DNA of 59,254 nucleotides from Schlesneria paludicola DSM 18645 (GTDB lineage Bacteria; Planctomycetota; Planctomycetia; Planctomycetales; Planctomycetaceae), in contig CAMBQP010000005.1 in assembly GCA_945869955.1 (NCBI GenBank), positions 1 to 59,254 on the forward strand, given 5' to 3'. Made by a program: the position numbers and the translations under genes. The notes beneath the pieces were generated by a model, which had not been told where the DNA came from, did not search any database, and saw nothing but the letters and a program-made list of their open reading frames with translations. Below are positions 44,429-52,247 of the stretch, in pieces (the first letter of the stretch is position 1; the number at the start of each line of letters is the position of its first letter).

Positions 44429-45364
44429 ATGTTGCCAGGTACTCGATTTCTTGCCATTGCGCTGATCGTAATCGGCCAATTTACGGCGGCTCATGCCGGT
44501 TCCATCACCAGCATTGTGTCGTTTGGCGACAGCCTCAATGACACCGGGAACCTCTATCTCGCGTCAAGTGGCACATATCCTCCTTCGCCCCCCAATTTTC
44601 CCGGTCGTTATTCGAATGGACCGATTTGGCTTGACCAATTTGCTGCGGGTCGTGGGCTGGCTGCTCCGACCCCATCCCTCCTGGGTGGAACCAATTTTGC
44701 CTTCGCAGGTTCCTGGAGCGGTGCAGGAACAACCTCAGGCCTGCCGAATCTCCTGACACAAGTCGGAATGTACGCGAGCGGTTTGGGGACGACACCGGCA
44801 GACCCTAATACGCTGCACGTGATCTGGACTGGCGGAAACGATTATGTGTTTGGTGGGCAATCGGATCCATCGGTCGTTCCCAACAACATCTCCGCGGCGG
44901 TGCAATCATTGGCGTCCGTCGGTGCCACTCAGTTCATGGTGATGAATCTGCCACCACTCGGCGATACCCCCAATGCCATCACCAACCTGACCACTGGTCA
45001 GCGAATCGCGTTTAACGGGCTGATCGACGTGAACAATCAACTGTTAAAGCAAGACTTGAATGCACTCGCCAGTTCCCTGGGGCTGACAATTTACCAGCCG
45101 GATATTCACGGCTTGTTTCTGAAAATTCAGGCCAATCCCAGTTCCTACGGATTTACGAACATTACCACCGGTGCGGTGATCGATGGAAACCCCCCGACGG
45201 GCTACCTGTTTTGGGATAGTGTTCATCCCACAAGCGCTGCCGGTACGCTGATTGCCGGAGTGGCGCTGGCAACCGTCCCCGAACCATCGACCGGCGTACT
45301 TTGTAGTGTGGCCGCAGTCTTCATCCTCATGAAGGCCCGTCGCCGTTCCTGCAAACAGCGGTGA
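44429..45364 (+). CDS. Secreted SGNH/GDSL hydrolase with PEP-CTERM anchor
   Basis: 311 aa. Signal peptide (FLAIALIVIGQFTAAHA, cut before G24). Block I is FGDSLNDTGN (Ser35), then GGTNFAFAGS, WTGGNDYVF (block III Asn) and the catalytic Asp-His in FWDSVHPT: an autotransporter-like lipase/thermolabile haemolysin type of SGNH fold. The C-terminus has VPEPST, a hydrophobic helix and a basic RRRSCKQR, the PEP-CTERM sorting signal processed by an exosortase. CGGAG stands seven bases before the ATG. No exosortase gene is in the window. Confidence 0.9.
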   Translation: MLPGTRFLAIALIVIGQFTAAHAGSITSIVSFGDSLNDTGNLYLASSGTYPPSPPNFPGRYSNGPIWLDQFAAGRGLAAPTPSLLGGTNFAFAGSWSGAGTTSGLPNLLTQVGMYASGLGTTPADPNTLHVIWTGGNDYVFGGQSDPSVVPNNISAAVQSLASVGATQFMVMNLPPLGDTPNAITNLTTGQRIAFNGLIDVNNQLLKQDLNALASSLGLTIYQPDIHGLFLKIQANPSSYGFTNITTGAVIDGNPPTGYLFWDSVHPTSAAGTLIAGVALATVPEPSTGVLCSVAAVFILMKARRRSCKQR

Positions 45365-45374
45365 TCGCCCACTG

Positions 45375-45416
45375 TTGTCAGTTGTCAGTTGTCAGTTCTC
45401 AGTTGTCAGTTGTCAG
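45375..45416. repeat. 7-bp tandem repeat, six units (TTGTCAG)
   Basis: Six consecutive heptamers from 45375 to 45416; the fourth reads TTCTCAG. It lies just after the PEP-CTERM hydrolase stop and before the amidohydrolase pseudogene. Heptamers of this type are variable-number loci in some bacterial genomes. Confidence 0.92.
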
Positions 45417-45461
45417 AAGCTTGGGTTTCTGACGCACTGGCTTTGTGGTTGAACCGTTTTT

Positions 45462-45892
45462 TCAACGTGAGTCCGGGCGATCCCCTGTTTCCAATCCGCA
45501 GTAGACTTCGACCCCTTCGAGAAACGTCCCAAGCACTTTGGCCTGGTGAATCTGGTGCTTGGGAATCTTGAGCAAGTTTTTGTCCAAGACGACCAGATCC
45601 GCGAACTTACCAACTTCGATCGATCCGGTCTCTTTCTCTTGAAAATTCAGAGAGGCACCGTTGATACTTTTAATCCGTTCGATCGGTCCAGTCTGGCGAA
45701 TGCGTTGAGTGCTTGTTCGCCAACGGCGGCCTCTTGAACCGAAGTGATGCCAAGTCGGTTCGCCAATTCCATGCCGCGCCTCAGTCCTTGAACGTAGTCC
45801 TCGTCCTGGTACAAGGGAATTTTTTGGTCACCAGACGACTTGCCGATTCACGCAGCGTCCCTGTCGGTTCGCCGGTCTGCGGATCACGCTCA
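45462..45892 (-). pseudogene. Remnant of a YtcJ-like amidohydrolase gene
   Basis: The minus strand holds three pieces of one amidohydrolase family in different frames. From about 45890: ERDPQTGEPTGTLRESASRL. A frame change near 45815 gives PLYQDEDYVQGLRRGMELAN and GITSVQEAAVGEQALNAF, which hits a stop. Then, in the third frame to a TGA at 45462: ETGSIEVGKFADLVVLD, the conserved C-terminus, with KVLGTFLEGVEVY. The N-terminal half of the family (with the metal-binding HxH) and about 200 residues between the second and third pieces are missing. It abuts the asnB stop at 45898. A dead remnant is much likelier than a working gene. Confidence 0.8.
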
Positions 45893-45897
45893 ATTCA

Positions 45898-47898
45898 TCA
45901 CGAAGCATAGGCGCGGGACCATAATTCGAACGTCAGCAAGGTGTGAATCCGCGCCGAGTGGTTCTGCCCCGCCGCATGCTCACTGAGCAATCGCTCGATC
46001 GCACCGCGCTGAAAATAACGGGGCAGAGTCACGGAATCGTCCAGCAGGCAGCTGCGTGTCCAATCACGCAGCTCACCCCGAAACCAGCGATCGACGGGCA
46101 TCGAAAACCCCTTTTTACGCCGCTCGATAATGTCTGCAGGAAGGTAGCGCCGCGCAATCTCACGCAGGGCGATTTTCGTCGTTTGGGGCGAGGCCTTCAG
46201 GTTGATTGGCAAGTGGCTGGCCACCTCGGCCAACTGATGATCCAGCAAGGGAGCCCGCGCTTCCAGCCCGAATGCCATGGTTGCATAGTCCCCCTTCAGC
46301 AGTAAACGGTCAGCCAGAACCGTCCCCTGATCCAATTCTAATGCCGCATTCAGCGGTGAAAGTACTGTGGAATGCTCGCCAGATTGACCCAGCGAATCGA
46401 ACTGGCAACCGATGAACTCGGACAACTCAGGACGATACAAGGCGAATCGCTCCCAACCCTCCCAGCTCTGTCGCTGATATTCGCTGCGACAGGCGGGGGC
46501 AAGCACCATCGCCAGTCGCGATTGAAGTTTTCGCCAGCCTATCCGATCTGGACCACAGGCTGCCAGACGCGAAATCGGGAAGAGACGATTGCTGAATTGG
46601 GAAAGCCAGCGAAAACGGCCAGGGATCCCGGTCGTTCGTTTGTATTTGCGGTATCCGGCGAAGAGTTCGTCGCCGCCATCTCCCGTGAGCACCACTTTGA
46701 CATGCTCGGACGCAGCCTGGCTGAGTGCCATCAGCGGCAGAACCGCCAGATCCGCCAGCGGTTGGTCAAACAACGTCGCGGCAGCGGTCAGAGCTTGACG
46801 CATGTCAGCGGGGGCAAAGGGGAACTCATGGTGCCTGGTCCTAAACGTGTTCGCGACCGTTCTCGCATAAGGGGCTTCATCATGCTCACTTCCCGGAAAG
46901 GAAATGGAAAAGGTTTGCAGCGGCTCAGGATTCATGCGGCTGGCCAGTGCCGTGATCAGACTGGAATCAATTCCACCACTGAGAAAAAGCCCGATCGGGA
47001 CATCCGAGACCAAGTGGCTTTGCACCGCGTCCATCAAGGCCGCTTCGACCCGAGTGAGGTGCTCTGACCGGGAAAGGGAGTCGTCTGGAGCAAACGTCGG
47101 TCGCCAATATTTTTGGATCGTAAACGTCGACCGCTCAATCGGTGACTCGGTCGGCAACGCACTCGTGTCGAATCGAATCGCCCCGGCACCGGCTGACACT
47201 GCCTGAGATTGTTGCGATTCGAGCTCATCCGTTCGATGCAAGGACGAGTTGCGGTTCGCTGTCGGCAATCGCAATTCGAACGAGCAGCCCGCTTCCAGTT
47301 TCTGGATCTGACGAAACAACGTGCGTGGCTGGGGAACAAATTGATGAAACAGGAATTGGTCCAGCCCCAGCGGATCAAGCTCTCGAGAGATCTCGGGGAG
47401 GACCAGCAACCCCTTGATTTCCGAAGCGAACGCCAGACGGTGTTGACCCTGATAATAATAGAGCGGCTTTTGTCCAAACCGGTCACGGGCTCCAAACACG
47501 ATCCCCTGCCGACGATCGTACAGGATGAACGCAAACATCCCCCGCAGCAGGGCCAGCATTCCCGGACCCGATTCTTCCCACTGGTGCGCGAGAACCTCGC
47601 AATCACTCCCCGTCTGAAAGCGGTGCCCCTTGCGGATCAATTGCTCGCGCAGCTCGCGATAATTGTAGATCTCACCATTACAGACCACCGCGATCGAATG
47701 ATCTTCGTTAAAGAGGGGTTGATGCCCCCCCGCCAGATCGATAATCGAAAGCCGGGCATGTCCCAGGCCGACAGGGCCATCCAAATGAACGGTTTGAGCA
47801 TCCGGACCCCGGTGCTTGAGTGCCGACACCATCCGCTCGATCGAAGCCCGATCGGCGGGCGAACCATCCAAATGGAAATAGCCGGCGATACCACACAT
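45898..47898 (-). CDS. asnB: Asparagine synthase (glutamine-hydrolysing)
   Basis: Transfers ammonia from glutamine to an aspartyl-AMP intermediate. 666 aa, in the range for AsnB. Cys2 of MCGIAGYF is the glutaminase nucleophile (start at 47898, two codons inside the open frame). The glutaminase domain shows HRGPDAQ, LGHARLSIIDL and YNYRELR; the synthetase domain shows the ATP pyrophosphatase loop SGGIDSSLI and GDGGDELFAGY. A 50-residue low-similarity insert (about 195-260) separates the domains. AsnB relatives may also amidate sugars; it lies beside a membrane glycosyltransferase gene, so a glycan role is conceivable, but plain asparagine synthesis is the default. Confidence 0.93.
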   Translation of the reverse strand: MCGIAGYFHLDGSPADRASIERMVSALKHRGPDAQTVHLDGPVGLGHARLSIIDLAGGHQPLFNEDHSIAVVCNGEIYNYRELREQLIRKGHRFQTGSDCEVLAHQWEESGPGMLALLRGMFAFILYDRRQGIVFGARDRFGQKPLYYYQGQHRLAFASEIKGLLVLPEISRELDPLGLDQFLFHQFVPQPRTLFRQIQKLEAGCSFELRLPTANRNSSLHRTDELESQQSQAVSAGAGAIRFDTSALPTESPIERSTFTIQKYWRPTFAPDDSLSRSEHLTRVEAALMDAVQSHLVSDVPIGLFLSGGIDSSLITALASRMNPEPLQTFSISFPGSEHDEAPYARTVANTFRTRHHEFPFAPADMRQALTAAATLFDQPLADLAVLPLMALSQAASEHVKVVLTGDGGDELFAGYRKYKRTTGIPGRFRWLSQFSNRLFPISRLAACGPDRIGWRKLQSRLAMVLAPACRSEYQRQSWEGWERFALYRPELSEFIGCQFDSLGQSGEHSTVLSPLNAALELDQGTVLADRLLLKGDYATMAFGLEARAPLLDHQLAEVASHLPINLKASPQTTKIALREIARRYLPADIIERRKKGFSMPVDRWFRGELRDWTRSCLLDDSVTLPRYFQRGAIERLLSEHAAGQNHSARIHTLLTFELWSRAYAS

Positions 47899-48020
47899 GA
47901 ACATTCAACGCCAGGATTTGATCATTGCCCGAACCCGGAAACGAGGCTCAACGAGCGAGTCGTTCCAGGTCTCGGAAAAACGGGGGAAACGCAGCAATTG
48001 GGTGAAACCAACAAAACTCT

Positions 48021-49769
48021 TTAGTGCAGCGAGCGGGTGCGGCCCGCTGCCATCGGTCGTATTTCGGTCGACGAGTCTTCCAGGGGAATGAATTTGTACG
48101 AGTCAATGTATTCCATCGTCACCAGCCGACGATCGTCCTTCGCCAGTCGAGGAAAAGGAATGCTCTCGTGCGCAATCAGTTCATAGTTTTTTTGCATCCC
48201 CTGCAGCCACTCGTCCAGACGGGCTTGGTCAAGTTCGTAGCGGGCATCATGGTACAAGACGCACCGCAGCGGACGCGTCGCAGAAACCTGCGCGAGATCG
48301 GCAGCACGAAGTCGAGACCGCTGCATTTCGATTGCGCGATTACACCGATAGTGGGCGGACCAGCTGAGTTCACGATACTGATCCGGGACAAAATCGAGCC
48401 CCTGATCTCCCTGCAGACAAACCACTTCTTCCGCGAAATGCGTTCCGACCCAGAAGGCTTTTGCAAACGCCCGAGCCCGCTCATCGGATCGGGTTTTGTA
48501 GGGACTGATCAAATCACGCGCGATGTCACCTGCACCGATGACAAGCAGGATCGTGCAGGCCCCGAGGAAGCTGCGATGGGCGGAATAGCCCCATCGGGAT
48601 CGCCAGTCCAGAAACTGCACCACCCCCACACCAATCAAACAGCAGATCATCGGGGCCACGTACTGAGAAAACTTGACGTGACCACCATACGGGTATTTTT
48701 GCAGGGCCGCAGCCAGGAAATGCAGGCTGACCGGACCCAGGATCAAACCCATCCAGAAAAAACGCCGCTGGCGACCGAGTCGCCAAGCCCCTGCCAGACA
48801 CAGAATGAGTGTCGCCGTACTGGCCCAGTGCGGGCCACCAAGCGGATAAGCGAGAAAATCACTGGCATGCGTTTTCAGCAACCAGTACGGCAGCAGGCTG
48901 ATCTGCTGCATCGGAGGAAAATTCTGTTTCCAGTATTCCCCCATGAATTCCCCTTCGGCACTGCTTTGAATCCGCCCAACCAGGCCAAACCAGAGCACGA
49001 AACTCGCCAGAATCATCACATTCCAGGTCGCCAATCCGATCCATTCACGGATCGTCCCCCGCTGTTTCCAAAGTGCCCCCCCTACCACCAGGCTGAGTCC
49101 CCCGGCGGCGAAGACCGCAGGATACGAGGCCCCCAATGCGAACGGCATGAACGCGGCCAGCCAATACAGGGACTGGGAAGTCCGTTTCTGCTGCCATTGA
49201 AGCACCAGCGCGAGCATCAGCAGTGCCAGGAACATGTCGGTTCCATACGGCTTTGCCTCGGCGGCATAACGAATTCCCGGATAGGAAACAGCAAACGTTG
49301 CCACTGCAAACAACAGTGCGGGGCCCGAGAGCAATTTCCCGGCGACGCGACGAAAGAGAAACAGACTGAGGATTGAACAGACAAACGGGTACAACCTCAG
49401 GCTGTATTCCGAGAAGCCCAAAAGCTGAACCGCAGCCCGTTCGATCCAGAGAAAGAGGACCGGGGCCACCTGATGATAATCCAGCGGTTGCAATAATTCG
49501 GCATAGTTGCGATGAATCAAGTTCACACACAAAAAGCTTTCGTCATCCCAGAGCGGAAAGCAAAGGTAATAACGGATCGTTCGAGCCAAAACTCCCAGCA
49601 GCAAAAACAGATTCAGCCACCGATTCAGGCTCAGCCCATTCGGAACGGAAGGGAGTGTGGTTTCGCTTGCCATCCCCGCCAAAGAGGTCCACGACCGCTC
49701 TTCAAACGACCGCTCATTCTGACTGTATGTCGCTTCTTGTCCGGCTAGCCATGAAAACCACTGGGTCAT
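48021..49769 (-). CDS. GT39-like integral membrane glycosyltransferase
   Basis: 582 aa with about ten to twelve hydrophobic helices after an N-terminal cytoplasmic part of about 50 residues. The first loop has FPLWDDESFL with the Asp-Asp/Glu pair, and YAAEAKPYGTDMFL follows, both typical of GT39/ArnT-like enzymes that use polyprenyl-phosphate sugars. The C-terminal region outside the membrane is about 120 residues. AAGGA lies about nine bases upstream of the ATG at 49769; the in-frame ATG of MASETTLPS about 31 codons later is an alternative. Acceptor unknown. Confidence 0.85.
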   Translation of the reverse strand: MTQWFSWLAGQEATYSQNERSFEERSWTSLAGMASETTLPSVPNGLSLNRWLNLFLLLGVLARTIRYYLCFPLWDDESFLCVNLIHRNYAELLQPLDYHQVAPVLFLWIERAAVQLLGFSEYSLRLYPFVCSILSLFLFRRVAGKLLSGPALLFAVATFAVSYPGIRYAAEAKPYGTDMFLALLMLALVLQWQQKRTSQSLYWLAAFMPFALGASYPAVFAAGGLSLVVGGALWKQRGTIREWIGLATWNVMILASFVLWFGLVGRIQSSAEGEFMGEYWKQNFPPMQQISLLPYWLLKTHASDFLAYPLGGPHWASTATLILCLAGAWRLGRQRRFFWMGLILGPVSLHFLAAALQKYPYGGHVKFSQYVAPMICCLIGVGVVQFLDWRSRWGYSAHRSFLGACTILLVIGAGDIARDLISPYKTRSDERARAFAKAFWVGTHFAEEVVCLQGDQGLDFVPDQYRELSWSAHYRCNRAIEMQRSRLRAADLAQVSATRPLRCVLYHDARYELDQARLDEWLQGMQKNYELIAHESIPFPRLAKDDRRLVTMEYIDSYKFIPLEDSSTEIRPMAAGRTRSLH

Positions 49770-49887
49770 CGGCGCGTCCTTTTCGCCGTTCGTTCGTTGC
49801 GCAGGCCATGATGATCGCAAAAGATCTCGGATCATTCGACGAGTTGGCTTTTAATCGAAGTGGCGCATTCCGACAACACGGATTCTC

Positions 49888-51333
49888 TTACAGCAAGGCC
49901 TCGTCGATTGGCCTGCCATGATCCAGGACCGGCGACGGACGCCCCTGCCGGTCGGGAACGCGCGTTTCAGATTCAATTCCAAGACATTGATACATCGTTG
50001 CTGCGATGTCCGCTGGGCCGTAGGGTCGAGTCAGCGGATAGGCGGCCTGTTTGTCGCTGGTTCCAATGACCTGGCCCGTGCGGATCCCTCCCCCCGCAAA
50101 AAACATCGAACCACAAGCCCCCCAGTGATCACGGCCCCCCAACGAGTTAATCTTGGGGGTTCGTCCAAACTCGGTCAGATAGACGATCAAGGTCGATTCC
50201 AGTAACCCTCGTTGTTTCAGATCGGTGATCAACGCGGCGAAGGCGCGATCGATGCCAGCAACGTTGTAACCGCGCTTGCACATCTCAGAGACGTGCGGGA
50301 ACTTTTGCTCGGGAACGTTATGAATGTCCCACAAGTTGCCGTAGTCCGAGTCATAACCATAATCGACCAGGACGAATCGGGCCCCCGCTTCGACCAGTCG
50401 CCGGGCCATCAGGCACCGTCCCCCGATTTTGGTTCGCCCGTACGCGTCTCGCAGAGAATCGGTTTCTTTCGTCAGGTCAAAGGCATCGCGGACCTGAGGC
50501 GACCTCAATAAATTGAATGCACCTTGAAAATGCCCTTCCATCGCGGGCAAGGCCCCCGATTTGTCGAGGTTTCGCAGCGAGTCTTCCAGATGGGAACGAA
50601 GCTGGCTGCGGCGATCCAATCGTCCGATGGTCACTTCCTGCGGGAAGCGGAGTTCGGGTGGATTCAGATCTTCGCTGGCGAGGGGCGAAGGAACCAGTTC
50701 TTTCTCGCCAATCGTAAAATCGGGTTGATCGGGCTGACCACCGACACAGAAGGGGGCATACTGGTTTCCGAGCCAGCCGCCGACAAATAAATTGTGTGGC
50801 GGGGGACCGGGTCGAGTGATGCCGGGGACTGCGATGTATCCCGGCAATCCATTCCGCGGTCCGAGCAGGTACTGCACAATGGATCCGATGTTGGGTTCGG
50901 TGAACAACTGTGCCTGGGTCACCTTTCGTCCAGACAATGTGTAGACCTGGCTCAGCAGATGATCGTCACTGTCATGCGAAAATGAGCGGACGGTACACAG
51001 GTCGTGGGCGATACGGGCCAGATTCGGACAGACTTCGGAAAAGTGAACCCCCGGCAGGCTGGTCGGGATGGCCGACAGCGTCCCCCGAATTTGCTCGGGC
51101 GCCTCGGGTTTGGGGTCGAGTGAATCAATATGGGTGACACCTCCCCCCATCCAGAGGTAAATCACCGACTTGGCCTTGGCTGCCGCAGACGGAACCAGTT
51201 CGGCCCCCGCCGCACCCGTGAATAAACCGGGCAGCACCGAAGCCGACAATGCCAGTGGGCCGACCTTCAGCAGGTCACGGCGACAAACCAGTGATTGCAG
51301 GTTTTCCAGTGCCAGGTTTCGCTGTCGCGACAT
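49888..51333 (-). CDS. DUF1501 protein with Tat signal (copy 1)
   Basis: 481 aa from the ATG at 51333 (GAGG upstream). Twin arginines (CRRDLLKVG, Arg18-19) and a hydrophobic core predict Tat export. The DUF1501 core follows: YLWMGGGVTHIDSLDPKPEA, then FVLVDYGYDSDYGNLWDIH, LKQRGLLESTLIVYLTEFGR and DHWGACGSMFFAGGGI. Sulfatase/phosphatase-like in fold; in planctomycetes usually encoded beside DUF1549/DUF1553 partners, but here that partner is not adjacent. Divergent from the ECF sigma gene. Confidence 0.93.
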   Translation of the reverse strand: MSRQRNLALENLQSLVCRRDLLKVGPLALSASVLPGLFTGAAGAELVPSAAAKAKSVIYLWMGGGVTHIDSLDPKPEAPEQIRGTLSAIPTSLPGVHFSEVCPNLARIAHDLCTVRSFSHDSDDHLLSQVYTLSGRKVTQAQLFTEPNIGSIVQYLLGPRNGLPGYIAVPGITRPGPPPHNLFVGGWLGNQYAPFCVGGQPDQPDFTIGEKELVPSPLASEDLNPPELRFPQEVTIGRLDRRSQLRSHLEDSLRNLDKSGALPAMEGHFQGAFNLLRSPQVRDAFDLTKETDSLRDAYGRTKIGGRCLMARRLVEAGARFVLVDYGYDSDYGNLWDIHNVPEQKFPHVSEMCKRGYNVAGIDRAFAALITDLKQRGLLESTLIVYLTEFGRTPKINSLGGRDHWGACGSMFFAGGGIRTGQVIGTSDKQAAYPLTRPYGPADIAATMYQCLGIESETRVPDRQGRPSPVLDHGRPIDEALL

Positions 51334-51611
51334 GAAATCGACCTCGAACAGGGTTTGCGGGTGAGCCAGTACGATCATGGAGCCGGTTTTCGTCGCTCAA
51401 TGCTGACAGCGCTCAACCTCCATCATATCCGCCGGTTCGGATGCTTCCAATGCGGTTCTTACAATTTCAGTGACCAAATTGGAGTTGCCACACAGCGGCG
51501 ATGATCGAGGAGCAGGAATTTCTTGTTGAATCTTGCTGTTTTTTTCGGTACGGTTGTGCGTTGATTGCGATGGTGAGGATACCAGAACCTCTGGTGGGAA
51601 TCGTATCGAAA

Positions 51612-52226
51612 ATGACTGCTCGCTTTGACGCGTCCACTGATTTCAGTTTGCTGGGTAAGCTGGTCAAGGGAGATTCCACGTCGACTCTATGGCCCGTATT
51701 TGTCGACAAATACGGAGCGATCTTGTATCGCTGGAGCCTGAAATGGGGATCCGGGACACAAGATGCCGAGGATCTGGTACAAGAGATCCTGATCCGCGTA
51801 TTTCAGAAGCTGGATCACTATCAGGTTCAAGAAGGAGCCCGGTTTCGTGGCTGGTTAAAGACCGTGGCTTATCACTGCTGGCTCGACATCCGTCAGAAGT
51901 ATTTGCAAGCCCATGAGCTCGATGCCCCCTGGAGTCTGCCACCGAATCTGCAGGACCGACTGGTCTCCTGCCTGGCCTGTAGCGATCTGATCGACCAGTT
52001 TGACGAGATGGCAAATCAGGAAATTCTGGCTCTGGCGATGGAGCGAGTGAAAAAACGGGTTCAGGATTCGACCTGGACCTGCTTTGAACTTTTTTATCTC
52101 GAACATCAATCGGGTGCCGAGGTCGGCGCGCGGTTGGGGATCGATCCCCCTACCGTTTTCGCCACCATCTCCCGTGTACGCAAAGCGATTCGGGACGAGG
52201 TCTTCTTGATTGAAATGCCTGCTTAA
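51612..52226 (+). CDS. ECF sigma-70 factor
   Basis: 204 aa from the ATG at 51612; in-frame starts at 51501 and 51570 are also possible. Region 2 is seen as FVDKYGAILYRWSLKWGSGT followed by DAEDLVQEILIRVFQKLDHY (the DLVQE/VF core), and region 4 as ELFYLEHQSGAEVGARLGID followed by PTVFATISRVRKAIRDEV. There is no extra C-terminal domain. The kinase gene starts 21 bp after its stop, so the two are probably cotranscribed and functionally linked, as is common for planctomycete ECF factors. Confidence 0.92.
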   Translation: MTARFDASTDFSLLGKLVKGDSTSTLWPVFVDKYGAILYRWSLKWGSGTQDAEDLVQEILIRVFQKLDHYQVQEGARFRGWLKTVAYHCWLDIRQKYLQAHELDAPWSLPPNLQDRLVSCLACSDLIDQFDEMANQEILALAMERVKKRVQDSTWTCFELFYLEHQSGAEVGARLGIDPPTVFATISRVRKAIRDEVFLIEMPA

Positions 52227-52247
52227 ATTGATTGACAGGTTCACGCT

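Noticed and set aside
48024-49376. 450-codon plus-strand frame antisense to the GT39-like gene
   Set aside because: Arg/Gln/Pro-rich antisense of a hydrophobic protein; no support.
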